DNA of 64,000 bases, from assembly GCF_030372275.1 (NCBI RefSeq), contig NZ_JAUDDJ010000005.1; one strand, written 5' to 3'. Below the pieces are notes generated by a model, which worked only from the letters and a program-made list of their open reading frames with translations, ran no database searches and was not told where the DNA came from. The stretch comes from Lawsonibacter sp900766145 (GTDB taxonomy: Bacteria; Bacillota; Clostridia; Oscillospirales; Oscillospiraceae). Position 1 is the stretch's first letter; every line of letters starts with the position of its first letter. The position numbers were made by a program, and so were the translations under genes. Below are positions 41,650 through 49,558 of the stretch, one piece after another.

Positions 41650-42324
41650 ATGAAGCGTATCCTGATCGTAGACGGTGATATGGCGGTCCGCGGCCAAATC
41701 GGCCGCCACGCACGCCTGGAAGGATACGAGGTCGCGGAGGCCGGTGACGGCTATACCGCGGTTTCCATGTGCCGCCAAAACGCATTTGACATTATTATTT
41801 TGGCTATTCTTTTACCGGAATTGGATGGTTTTTCTGTTTGTCAAACGATTCGCAGCTTTTCTCAAGTGCCTATTTTAATGCTGACCGAGCGCACCAGTGA
41901 GCAGGATCGGATTCGAGGACTGGAACTGGGCGCAGATGATTACATGACAAAACCCTTCTCCCCCAGAGAACTGATGCTGCGAATCTCCGCAATTTTAAAG
42001 CGAGGACGAGCGCTGGATTCCATAGCGCCCCAGCACATTGAACGAGAGGGTATTCATATTGATCTCACGGCACGCCGCGTTATGGTGGATGGCACGTTAG
42101 TCAGTTTGACCCCAAAAGAATTTGACTTGCTGACACTGTTGGCAGGGCACCCCGATGTTGTATTTTCCCGAAAAAAACTGTTGGACACCGTCTGGGGCGG
42201 CGAACTACCGGAAGATACCCGCACCTTAGACACCCATATTAAACAAGTACGCCATGCAATTTCTCCATATAGCGACCGAATTGTTACACTGCGTGGAGTG
42301 GGATATCGTTTTGAAAAAAACTGA
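41650..42324 (+). CDS. OmpR/PhoB-family regulator with degenerate receiver
   Basis: A 224-residue response regulator; the ATG at 41650 follows GAGGAGG. Receiver domain 1-115 and winged-helix DNA-binding domain 125-224 (LTPKEFDLLTLLAGHPDVVFSRKKLLDTVWG ... VRHAI, VGYRFEKN). The phosphorylated aspartate is missing: the codon at 41803-41805 is GCT (Ala52) in ILAILLPELDG where D is invariant. The acidic pair is also altered (VDGD instead of VDDD/E). The conserved Thr and Lys remain. No histidine kinase adjoins it. It probably works without phosphorylation. GTCTACC repeats begin one base after its stop codon. Confidence 0.9.
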   Translation: MKRILIVDGDMAVRGQIGRHARLEGYEVAEAGDGYTAVSMCRQNAFDIIILAILLPELDGFSVCQTIRSFSQVPILMLTERTSEQDRIRGLELGADDYMTKPFSPRELMLRISAILKRGRALDSIAPQHIEREGIHIDLTARRVMVDGTLVSLTPKEFDLLTLLAGHPDVVFSRKKLLDTVWGGELPEDTRTLDTHIKQVRHAISPYSDRIVTLRGVGYRFEKN

Positions 42325-42325
42325 T

Positions 42326-42356
42326 GTCTACCCACATCGTCTACCAAATGTCTACC
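42326..42356 (+). repeat. GTCTACC box cluster A1 (three boxes)
   Basis: GTCTACC at 42326, 42339 and 42350 (spacing 13 and 11 bp), directly after the degenerate response regulator gene and before a terminator. Tandem direct half-sites at 11-bp spacing are how OmpR/PhoB-type regulators bind. Confidence 0.7.
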
Positions 42357-42358
42357 AA

Positions 42359-42413
42359 GGTCCGCGCTGAACCCATTGTGGCACAAGGGGTTTGGCGCGG
42401 ATCTTTTTTTGTC
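42359..42413 (+). terminator. Terminator of the response regulator gene
   Basis: Stem TCCGCGC-tg-AACCC / GGGTT-tg-GCGCGGA with a loop of about 14 bases, followed by CTTTTTTT. It lies between two GTCTACC clusters. Confidence 0.85.
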
Positions 42414-42424
42414 GATTTTTTGCT

Positions 42425-42442
42425 GTCTACCAAATGTCTACC
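42425..42442 (+). repeat. GTCTACC box cluster A2 (two boxes)
   Basis: GTCTACC at 42425 and 42436, spacing 11 bp. It stands about 185 bases before the start of SLH protein 2, upstream of the conserved leader, so it is well placed to control that gene. An AT-rich stretch with only a weak -10 follows. Confidence 0.7.
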
Positions 42443-42541
42443 AATTAAACTTTTTAATTCCATTTTAGGCTGATATCTTCTAATTTTAACGGAATATGCA
42501 ACCATTTGCTGCATGTAAGGGTCGTTATGCTTTGCGAATTT

Positions 42542-42606
42542 GGCAAAAAAGTTCGCTTTTTGGCCAATATTTAGGAGAAAACACTCCTTCCTGAATAAAA
42601 AAGGAG
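42542..42606 (+). promoter_or_regulatory. Structured 5' leader of SLH protein 2
   Basis: Three RNA elements are visible. First, a hairpin GGC-a-AAAAAG / CTTTTT-g-GCC closed by a TTCG loop (42542-42565). Second, GGAG (42574) pairing with CTCC (42584). Third, CTCCTT (42584-42589) pairing perfectly with the ribosome binding site AAGGAG (42601-42606). The second and third exclude each other, so the leader could switch between hidden and open ribosome site. The same arrangement precedes SLH protein 3. Confidence 0.5.
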
Positions 42607-42615
42607 GAATTTCCA

Positions 42616-45600
42616 ATGAGAAACCTGAAGCGGGCTCTGAGCCTGGCTCTGGCGTTCGTCATGGTGATGAGCCTGATGATCGTTGGCACCAGCGCGAAGA
42701 GCTACACTGATGCCGACAAGATCGACAATCAGGTCGCGGTTGAGATTCTCGGCGAGATTGGCGTCATGGTCGGTAACGATGATGGCTCCTTCGCTCCCGA
42801 TCGGGACGTGACTCGTGCTGAGATGGCCGTTATCCTGACCCGCATCCTGTACGGCAACAACATGAATGTGGACCAGTTCAAGAACATGAACACGTTCACC
42901 GACGTGCCCGACTGGGCTGAGGGCTTTGTAAACCTCTGCGCCAGCCTGGACATCATCGCCGGCCGCGGCAACGGCATCTTCGATCCCGATGCTACCGTTA
43001 CCAGCGCTGAGGCCGCTCTGATGCTGTCCCGTGCTCTGGGCTACTTCAAGAACAACGCCGAGTTCGGCAACGACTGGGCTCTGGCCGCTATGAAGCGCGC
43101 CACCCAGGCCGGCATCATCGGCGGCGACATGGTCCTGCAGGCCAACGCTGGTCTGGACCGTGATGACGTGGCTCAGATGACCTTCAACACCCTGACCAAG
43201 GCTGTGCCTGTTCAGTACAACGAGGTTCTGGACGTGTACTACAACGAGAATCAGGGCGTCATCTACGCTCTGGAGTTCAACTACCTCCAGACCCTGGGCT
43301 ACAAGAACTTCAGTCTGGTTTACAAGAGCAACCAGCAGGTTGAGTACGGCCGTCCCGCCACCACCTGGGGTATCGGCTCCTATGTGGCCACCGGTTCCGG
43401 CACTGCTTCCGGCATCGAGAAGGATCAGCTGACTGCCGACGGCGGCCTGATCGCTTCCAAGGTTCGTATGCTGGCCTCTGACGAGATCATCACCGTCAAC
43501 AACACTCCCACCTATGTCTACACTCAGAACACCAAGGAGAAGGACATCTACTCCGACCTGGGCGCTGACGTGTGCACTGAGTACAGCTGGCGGAACAAGG
43601 ACGGCTACACCTGGACTGCCTACATCAACGGTGAGGAGCAGGACAATGCTGACGTTCCCACCAAGAACAGCAGCACCAAGTATGAGTACACCGATAAGGG
43701 TACTGTGACCGAGATCTATGTGGACGACGACGCCGCCACCGTGACCGTGGTTGAGATCAACTACTACCTGGGCCAGGTCTACAGCGTGGAGAACGGCACC
43801 ACCACCATCCGCTCCCTGTCCCCCGAGGGGAAGGTTCTGGATGACCGCACCTTCGCCACCGAGGAGTTCGCTGATGACGACTACGTGGTCTTCACCGTGG
43901 ACTACAACGACGACAACGACTTCTACATCTGCGAGATGATGGCTCCTGAGACCGTCACCGGTGAGGTCGTCCGCGTGGACCAGGATAAGGACTCCGACGA
44001 CACCTACATCCGTCTGGACGACGACAACAACGACAAGATCTACTACACCAACACCGATACTCACATGGCTTATGATGTGAGCACCGGCAGCACTTCTCAC
44101 CCCGACCTGAACGAGGAGTACATCCTGTACATGACTCCCGACGGCTATGTCCTGGGCTTCGAGCTGGCCGAGGAGAAGGTGCCTCAGTACCTGTATGTTA
44201 CCGATTCCAGTGAGCAGCTGCGTGACTGGATCGGCAAGGTGATCCTGCCCGACGCCACCGAGCCCAAGGTCGACCTGGACAGCGATCTGGACGGCACCGA
44301 TGGTTACGCCATGGCTGACGAGATCCACTGGATTTCTCCCAGCAGCGAGTGGGTTGAAAATGCTACCAACATCGACGAGCTGATCTGGGATTACTCCGTC
44401 AATGGCTCCGATGTGTACAGCCTGACCTACGTGCCTCAGCTGTACGTGGACGCCAACGAGGATGACGCTCTGTATCAGGCTAAGGCCGATGGCCTGTGGA
44501 TCAACAACGGTGAGCCCTTCGTTGAGAGTGCTCTGCACCAGACCGCTTTCATCGTGGACGAGGATACCATCTTCGTGGACACCGTTAATGGCGTGTCTTA
44601 CACCGGCTATAATGAGGTGCCCGATGTCGGCGACGCTGAGCTGGCCTATGTGGTCGAGGACGGCGTGGCTCAGATCGTGTTCATCCTGGCCGGCGACGTG
44701 TACGATGCCAACATGATCTACTTCTTCCTGGAGGACGACAGCAGCTGGGAGTCCAAGAAGCACGACGGTGACTACTACCGCGAGTACGAGGATTCCTATG
44801 TGGACGGCAAGAACGAGAAGCTGATGGTCGCCTATGACGCCCTGGACGCTGCCGAGACTCCTCTGTCCGAGGGTACTCTGTATCGTGTGTCCAAGTCCTT
44901 CGAGGACGGCGGCGTGCGCTACATCACCGAGGTTCAGGTTGTTTCTGTTGTGTATCCTCACGACGAGATCCTGAGAATCTACGAGCCTCAGTGGGTTGGC
45001 ACCAATGCCTTCAGCATCAAGGGTCAGTGGCTGCCTGACGACTCCAACCTGCACAAGTACACCACCAACGGCGACACCACCTTTGTGCTGGTGGAGCGCG
45101 AGGCTAAGAACGTGAAGGCTTACGAGGCTGCTATGGCGGCTGGCGTGGCTTACACTGGCGGCTTCGAGTGGAACGTGATCCCCGGCAAGCTGGCCAACAT
45201 GGATGATAACCGTCTGGCTAACTACGTGCAGACCTATGTCACCGTGCCCAAGGCTGACGGCAGAGTGGCCGAGCTGGTTTACATCTATCAGATCACTCCC
45301 GACTACAACGGCTCTCAGTATAAGGTCACTGTGACCAGCAACTCCAGCATGGCTGGCGTATTCCAGGTTTCTGGCCTGAAGACCTTCTACAACAAGGGCG
45401 AGAACGTTTCTCTGACCATCACTCCTGAGGCTGGCTATCAGATCACCAACGTGACTGTCAACGGCGTTGCTGCCACTCGGAATCCGGATGGCACCTGGAC
45501 CGTGAAGGTCAACAACATCACTGCTGACGCGGTGGTCAATGTTGTTGCAGAGGCTATCCCCGAGACCTACACCCTGACCATCACTGCCGCTGACCTGTTC

Positions 45601-46608
45601 GATGCCAAGGTCTACCTGGGCGATGGTTCCGGCGATGCTCTGCCCCCCACCAAGGTCAACACCGCTTACGGCGAGACCACTTCTGTGGAGTATCAGATCC
45701 CCCAGAACGAGAAGGTTACCATTGTGGACACTGGCATCATCGCTGGTCGGATGAGCTTTGAGATGACTGGTGATAAGGTGATCGACGAGGCTGCTCTGGG
45801 CCTGGCGAACGGCACTTGGGTTACTTTCTATGTTGACAACAAGCCTGTCCAGTATGTGAAGAAGGGCGATACCACCGTTCCTGCCTACGATATCCCCGCT
45901 ACCGCTACCGGTACCAGCTTCAAGTGGACCTACAAGGGCAATACCGCTTACCACCCCAACAGCACCCCTGTTGTACTGGCTGGCATGGATGCGGACATGT
46001 ATGTGGAGACCGGCTACGTTACCGTGACCGATGCCAGATCTCTGGCTACTGGTTATAAGACCGACAACGGCGTCAACTACATGAAGGCCAACGGTGAGCT
46101 GACCATCACGGCTGCTGGCACCTACAAGATCAATGACGAGATCGTGACCACCAAGGCTGCCAACGAGAAGTACCCTGTGGCTGACAAGAACGTCACCATC
46201 GTGGAGTGGCAGACCGCTGAGCAGCTGGCCACCGCTGTTGCGGATGCTTGGGATGACGTCGTTAAGACTGGCAAGGGTCTCGGCAACACCACCAACGGCA
46301 CCATGACCGTTGATATGGACACCAACACCATCAACCTCCAGGTTGATGAGGGTCAGAAGATTTCCAACACTGGTCTGTTTGATCTGGCTAATGCTCTGCT
46401 CAAGAACAATAGCATTAAGATCGAGCTGTCCGGCAGCAGCTCTGCTGTGAACATCCCCAAGGGTGCCGACGCTACTAAATATCTGACCAGCGTGAAGAAT
46501 CTCCTGCCTGACACCTCTGCTGCTGGTACCAGCGTAGTGCTGATCGTGACTGTGACCAATGCGAATAACCAGTCTGTCACCTACACTGTGAACTACCTGC
46601 AGAAGTAA
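42616..46608 (+). CDS. SLH-domain surface protein 2 (major S-layer candidate)
   Basis: Exported protein of 1330 residues. Signal peptide about 1-27 (MRNLKRALSLALAF..., cleaved near SAKS). SLH modules at about 31-80 (GVMVGNDDGSFAPDRDVTRAEMA), 93-145 (FTDVPDWAEGF ... GNGIFDPDATVTSAEAA) and a weaker third at 153-195. These anchor to wall polymer. The rest is acidic, Asp/Tyr/Thr-rich, with repeated modules such as DYVVFTVDYNDDNDFYICEM. Ig-like parts at about 900-1000 (ITPEAGYQITNVTVNGVAA) follow. Strongly biased codons (GAC, AAC, CTG) suggest high expression. Nearly identical at the N-terminus to the protein at 52552 and diverging downstream. AAGGAGG precedes the ATG. Confidence 0.9.
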   Translation: MRNLKRALSLALAFVMVMSLMIVGTSAKSYTDADKIDNQVAVEILGEIGVMVGNDDGSFAPDRDVTRAEMAVILTRILYGNNMNVDQFKNMNTFTDVPDWAEGFVNLCASLDIIAGRGNGIFDPDATVTSAEAALMLSRALGYFKNNAEFGNDWALAAMKRATQAGIIGGDMVLQANAGLDRDDVAQMTFNTLTKAVPVQYNEVLDVYYNENQGVIYALEFNYLQTLGYKNFSLVYKSNQQVEYGRPATTWGIGSYVATGSGTASGIEKDQLTADGGLIASKVRMLASDEIITVNNTPTYVYTQNTKEKDIYSDLGADVCTEYSWRNKDGYTWTAYINGEEQDNADVPTKNSSTKYEYTDKGTVTEIYVDDDAATVTVVEINYYLGQVYSVENGTTTIRSLSPEGKVLDDRTFATEEFADDDYVVFTVDYNDDNDFYICEMMAPETVTGEVVRVDQDKDSDDTYIRLDDDNNDKIYYTNTDTHMAYDVSTGSTSHPDLNEEYILYMTPDGYVLGFELAEEKVPQYLYVTDSSEQLRDWIGKVILPDATEPKVDLDSDLDGTDGYAMADEIHWISPSSEWVENATNIDELIWDYSVNGSDVYSLTYVPQLYVDANEDDALYQAKADGLWINNGEPFVESALHQTAFIVDEDTIFVDTVNGVSYTGYNEVPDVGDAELAYVVEDGVAQIVFILAGDVYDANMIYFFLEDDSSWESKKHDGDYYREYEDSYVDGKNEKLMVAYDALDAAETPLSEGTLYRVSKSFEDGGVRYITEVQVVSVVYPHDEILRIYEPQWVGTNAFSIKGQWLPDDSNLHKYTTNGDTTFVLVEREAKNVKAYEAAMAAGVAYTGGFEWNVIPGKLANMDDNRLANYVQTYVTVPKADGRVAELVYIYQITPDYNGSQYKVTVTSNSSMAGVFQVSGLKTFYNKGENVSLTITPEAGYQITNVTVNGVAATRNPDGTWTVKVNNITADAVVNVVAEAIPETYTLTITAADLFDAKVYLGDGSGDALPPTKVNTAYGETTSVEYQIPQNEKVTIVDTGIIAGRMSFEMTGDKVIDEAALGLANGTWVTFYVDNKPVQYVKKGDTTVPAYDIPATATGTSFKWTYKGNTAYHPNSTPVVLAGMDADMYVETGYVTVTDARSLATGYKTDNGVNYMKANGELTITAAGTYKINDEIVTTKAANEKYPVADKNVTIVEWQTAEQLATAVADAWDDVVKTGKGLGNTTNGTMTVDMDTNTINLQVDEGQKISNTGLFDLANALLKNNSIKIELSGSSSAVNIPKGADATKYLTSVKNLLPDTSAAGTSVVLIVTVTNANNQSVTYTVNYLQK

Positions 46609-46641
46609 GCTGATTTCAGCGACGCTGAAATAGGCAAAAGA

Positions 46642-46670
46642 GCCCCCCGGCTTTGCCGGGGGGCCTTTTT
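46642..46670 (+). terminator. Terminator of SLH protein 2
   Basis: 10-bp stem GCCCCCCGGC / GCCGGGGGGC, loop TTT, followed by CTTTTT. It overlaps the stop codon of the convergent gene. Confidence 0.93.
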
Positions 46671-47082
46671 AGCTGTTGGCGTCTAAAATAGCGAATACAA
46701 AATACTGCACGCCTTCCAGGTTACTGCAAGTAAGGGACGACTGATTTTCGTTTCCTAAAACCATAGAAGTATCTCCCCAAGCAGCAACGGTGGTAAAGGT
46801 GCTGTTGGGCTCCATTCTGCCGTGAATACAGTTGTTTCCCCGAACCGCACACATATAAGATGTACCGCCTTGAATGATTATAAACATGGGACGCTTCGGG
46901 AACTGATAAGTCTGTGGGCCATCCTCTCCAGTTCCAATGTAGCTCTGCATATAGAACTGACAGTTTAAGCTCGCTAATACTTCGTCGATTTTCGCATTGT
47001 CCTCATTGAACTCTGTCCGCAGCACCTGGTCCGTGGCCTCCCATTGGCACAGGCCGTAGTTTTCCGTATAATTGCTCGCCAT
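46669..47082 (-). CDS. Orphan protein with phage tail-fibre-like N-terminus, copy 1
   Basis: A 137-residue protein convergent with SLH protein 2. The first 38 residues (Y-x-E-x-Y-G-L-x-Q-W-E-A-T-D-x-V-L-R-T-x-F-N-E-D-N-A-K-I-D) form a block that, as I recall, begins many short tail-fibre or appendage proteins in gut Firmicutes prophages. The rest (FPKRPMFIIIQGGTSYMCAVRGN ... VQYFVFAI) is beta-rich, like a small receptor-binding domain. No signal peptide. AAGGAGG precedes the ATG, which lies in a hairpin stem. A paralogue with the same head but a coiled-coil end is at 56127. Function unknown. Confidence 0.72.
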   Translation of the reverse strand: MASNYTENYGLCQWEATDQVLRTEFNEDNAKIDEVLASLNCQFYMQSYIGTGEDGPQTYQFPKRPMFIIIQGGTSYMCAVRGNNCIHGRMEPNSTFTTVAAWGDTSMVLGNENQSSLTCSNLEGVQYFVFAILDANS

Positions 47083-47117
47083 AGGGGTTCCTCCTTTAAA
47101 GTAGTTTTCACCTATGG
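47079..47117 (-). promoter_or_regulatory. Hairpin enclosing the ribosome site of the tail-fibre-like gene, copy 1
   Basis: CCATAGG and CCTATGG pair perfectly. The ribosome binding site AAGGAGG is in the loop and the ATG start is in the 3' arm. The same sequence precedes the copy at 56360, so the structure is conserved between the duplicates. Confidence 0.55.
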
Positions 47118-47201
47118 CGGGAATCGTGATGTAAGTGCATATTGTTATACAAATACTGGAAATTTTACCCCATTATGCCCAAAGGGGATGTAAATAAACG
47201 A

Positions 47202-47234
47202 CAGAAGGCCCCGGTCATTGACCGGGGCCTTCTG
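47202..47234. repeat. Perfect 16-bp inverted repeat
   Basis: CAGAAGGCCCCGGTCA - T - TGACCGGGGCCTTCTG, with no T-run after it on either strand. It stands alone in the 47083-47576 gap, which otherwise holds the leader of the minus-strand gene, AT-rich DNA and the promoter of the CDF gene. It may be a factor-independent-like terminator remnant or a protein-binding palindrome. Confidence 0.5.
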
Positions 47235-47490
47235 CCTGTGTGTGTTGTAAAGGAGAGGGAGAAATGGGAGATATTATTATGATTACTTGGTACGCTCATA
47301 GAATAACCGATAATTAAGGCAAAACCATGACGGCGATGTGAACTTTCTGTAAACACTACGGATATATATCAACCTTTTTTACGAAAAATTATGTATATCG
47401 GGAAAAGAACGATGTTCTTAAAACAAAATTAATATCTTCTTAACAGCCTGGACATATTTCTTCCAAGAGGAAAAAGCTGACTGCCTGAGC

Positions 47491-47520
47491 TTGACGCAGT
47501 CCTTACATGCGTGCAATAAT
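47491..47520 (+). promoter_or_regulatory. Probable promoter of the CDF exporter gene
   Basis: TTGACG (47491-47496), 18-base spacer, AATAAT (47515-47520), about 57 bases before the TTG start. Confidence 0.55.
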
Positions 47521-47576
47521 ATAATAATATTTTTACAGACGGGCCTGTGCCCGCCCTGAATAGGGAGGAACCTTTT

Positions 47577-48752
47577 TTGATTCAGTATCTGATTCGGCAT
47601 TGGCTGGAGGGTAAGGATCCCAAGTCTCCGGAGGTGCGCCAGATGTGCGGCACCCGGGCTGGAGGAGTGGGTATCTTATTGAATACGCTGCTTTGTTTGG
47701 GCAAGTTGCTGGCCGGTATGATTACTGGCTCCATCGCTATCATAGGCGATGCGCTGAACAACTTATCTGATGCAGCGTCCTCTGTGATTACCCTGATCGG
47801 TTTCCGTCTGGCTGGACAGGAGGCGGATGAGGAGCACCCCTTTGGCCACGGACGCATGGAGTATCTGGCCGGTTTGGTGGTATCCATGGCCATTTTGCTC
47901 ATGGGATTTGAATTGGGAAAATCCTCGGTGGAGAAGCTGCTCCATCCGGAGGAACTGGACTTTTCCTGGCTGGCGGTTGTGATTCTGGCCGCCTCTGTGG
48001 CGGTGAAAGTGTGGATGTATTTCTTTAACCGCACTTTGGCGCAAAAGATTGGCTCGGAAACCATGGCAGCCACCGCGGCGGACTCCCTTTCTGACTCAGC
48101 AGCTACCAGCGTGGTTCTTCTGGCTACTCTGGTGGGACATTTCTTCCAGTGGAAAATTGACGGCTTTGCCGGTCTGTTGGTAGCTGTCTTTATTCTGAAA
48201 ACCGGCTGGGAGGCCGCCAAAGACACCCTGGATCCTCTTCTGGGGCGGCCTATGGACCCGGAACTGGCTACGGATATCGACCAGCTGGTGCTCTCCCATG
48301 AAAATATTCTGGGGATCCATGATCTGGTCTATCACGACTACGGCCCCGGCCGGGCTATGATGTCCTTCCATGCTGAGGTGCCTGCCGATGCGGATCTGCT
48401 GGAGATGCACGACCTCATTGACCACATCGAGCGTGAGCTGAAGGAGAAGCACCATATTGAAACGGTCATCCATATGGACCCGGTGGTCAACGATGAGCGG
48501 ACCGCTGCGCTGCGGGAACAGGTTGCCTACTTAGCTCAGCAGCTGGATCCCTGCCTTACCATACACGACCTGCGTATCACCGCCGGTCCCCACCACACCA
48601 ATGTGCTCTTTGATGTGATGGTTCCCTATGGCTTCCGCCTTACTGACCATCAGGTGGTTTCCCAGCTGCGGCAGGAAGTGGAGGCACTGTCTCCCAAGTA
48701 TTCCGCCGTTATCCAGGTAGACCACTCCTACGTGGAGCGCCGGGAGAAGTAA
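47577..48752 (+). CDS. Cation diffusion facilitator, MntE-like metal exporter
   Basis: Membrane metal/proton antiporter of 391 residues. The start is the TTG at 47577 that follows AGGGAGG; an upstream GTG frame contains that ribosome site. Several TM helices occur between about 25 and 205. The transport site reads N-x3-D in TM2 (NNLSD) and D-x3-D in TM5 (DSLSD). This Asn/Asp set is the one described for Mn-type CDFs such as MntE, whereas Zn-type ones have D/D and H/D. GHGRMEYLAG follows TM2. The C-terminal cytoplasmic domain (about 210-390) is unusually long and appears to hold two ferredoxin-like modules. The substrate is inferred. Confidence 0.88.
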   Translation: MIQYLIRHWLEGKDPKSPEVRQMCGTRAGGVGILLNTLLCLGKLLAGMITGSIAIIGDALNNLSDAASSVITLIGFRLAGQEADEEHPFGHGRMEYLAGLVVSMAILLMGFELGKSSVEKLLHPEELDFSWLAVVILAASVAVKVWMYFFNRTLAQKIGSETMAATAADSLSDSAATSVVLLATLVGHFFQWKIDGFAGLLVAVFILKTGWEAAKDTLDPLLGRPMDPELATDIDQLVLSHENILGIHDLVYHDYGPGRAMMSFHAEVPADADLLEMHDLIDHIERELKEKHHIETVIHMDPVVNDERTAALREQVAYLAQQLDPCLTIHDLRITAGPHHTNVLFDVMVPYGFRLTDHQVVSQLRQEVEALSPKYSAVIQVDHSYVERREK

Positions 48753-48753
48753 T

Positions 48754-48795
48754 TTACAAAATATTCACCTCACTTTGGGAAATTCCCACTATAAT
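48754..48795 (+). promoter_or_regulatory. Pho-box-like repeats and -10 of the two-component operon
   Basis: TTTACA and TTCACC spaced by 5 bases (48753-48769), like the TT(A/T/C)ACA repeats bound by PhoP-type regulators, followed 20 bases on by a perfect TATAAT (48790-48795) without a good -35. This is the layout of an activator-dependent promoter, possibly autoregulated by the response regulator it precedes. Confidence 0.45.
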
Positions 48796-48838
48796 AGAAT
48801 CAAATCGGGAATCCACATAGAAACGGAGGAAGTTATCT

Positions 48839-49540
48839 ATGGCGCAGAAGGTTTTAATTGTAGAGGACGACAGTAACATTGCTGAGCTGCTCCATTTATA
48901 TCTGGAGAAGGAGGGCTTTGAGACCAAGGTAGCCAAAGACGGAGGAAAGGGAGTGGAGTATTTCCGGTCCTTCCAGCCCGCGTTGGTTTTGCTGGATATT
49001 ATGCTGCCGGTCATGGACGGCTGGACCGTGCTGAAGAAGATCCGGGAGGAGAGTGCCACGCCGGTGATCATGCTCACGGCTAAGGGCGAGACGGAAGATA
49101 AGGTCACCGGACTGGAGAGCGGTGCAGACGACTATATCGTCAAGCCCTTTGAGATGAAGGAAGTCCTGGCCCGTATCCACGCGGTCCTGCGCCGCACCGG
49201 CCAGGAGGAGGAGCAGGAGGACAAGAAGCTCAGCTTTGATAAGCTGGTCATTAACCTGGACTCCTATGAGCTGCTGGTAGACGGAAAGCGAGTGGATACA
49301 CCGCCCAAGGAGCTGGAGCTTCTCTATCACCTGGCTTCTGCTCCCAACCGGGTCTTTACTCGCAACCAGCTGTTGGACGAGGTGTGGGGCTTTGACTACT
49401 TTGGCGACAGCCGCACGGTAGACGTACACATCAAGCGCCTGAGAGAAAAGCTGGAGGGCGTCAGCGACCAGTGGCGGCTGAAAACCGTGTGGGGCGTGGG
49501 CTACAAGTTTGAGGTAGCTCCCGCCGGTGCAAACAGCTGA
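48839..49540 (+). CDS. OmpR/PhoB-family response regulator
   Basis: A 233-residue regulator of a two-component system. The receiver is complete: E9-D10-D11, phospho-acceptor Asp53 (LLDIMLPVMDG), the T in MLTAKGE and K in VKPFEMKE. The winged-helix domain (about 128-228) has TPPKELELLYHLASAPNRVFTRNQLLDEVWGFDYFGDSRTVDVHIKRLREKL, close to PhoP/YycF-type regulators. The kinase gene starts 19 bases after its stop and an HtrA protease gene follows. Confidence 0.93.
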   Translation: MAQKVLIVEDDSNIAELLHLYLEKEGFETKVAKDGGKGVEYFRSFQPALVLLDIMLPVMDGWTVLKKIREESATPVIMLTAKGETEDKVTGLESGADDYIVKPFEMKEVLARIHAVLRRTGQEEEQEDKKLSFDKLVINLDSYELLVDGKRVDTPPKELELLYHLASAPNRVFTRNQLLDEVWGFDYFGDSRTVDVHIKRLREKLEGVSDQWRLKTVWGVGYKFEVAPAGANS

Positions 49541-49558
49541 TTTGAAGGGGGTGATCCC

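Noticed and set aside
42326..42442. GTCTACC repeats as a CRISPR array
   Set aside because: Units are 7 bases with 4-6 base gaps, no spacers and no cas genes.
42571..45954. 1127-codon minus-strand frame antisense to SLH protein 2 (and the 665-codon one at 52507)
   Set aside because: Val/His/Gly-rich mirror of the strongly biased codons of the SLH genes; no start signals, and the plus strand has signal peptide, SLH motifs and terminator.
47165..47356. 63-codon minus-strand ORF upstream of the fibre-like gene
   Set aside because: It spans the perfect palindrome and has no ribosome site.
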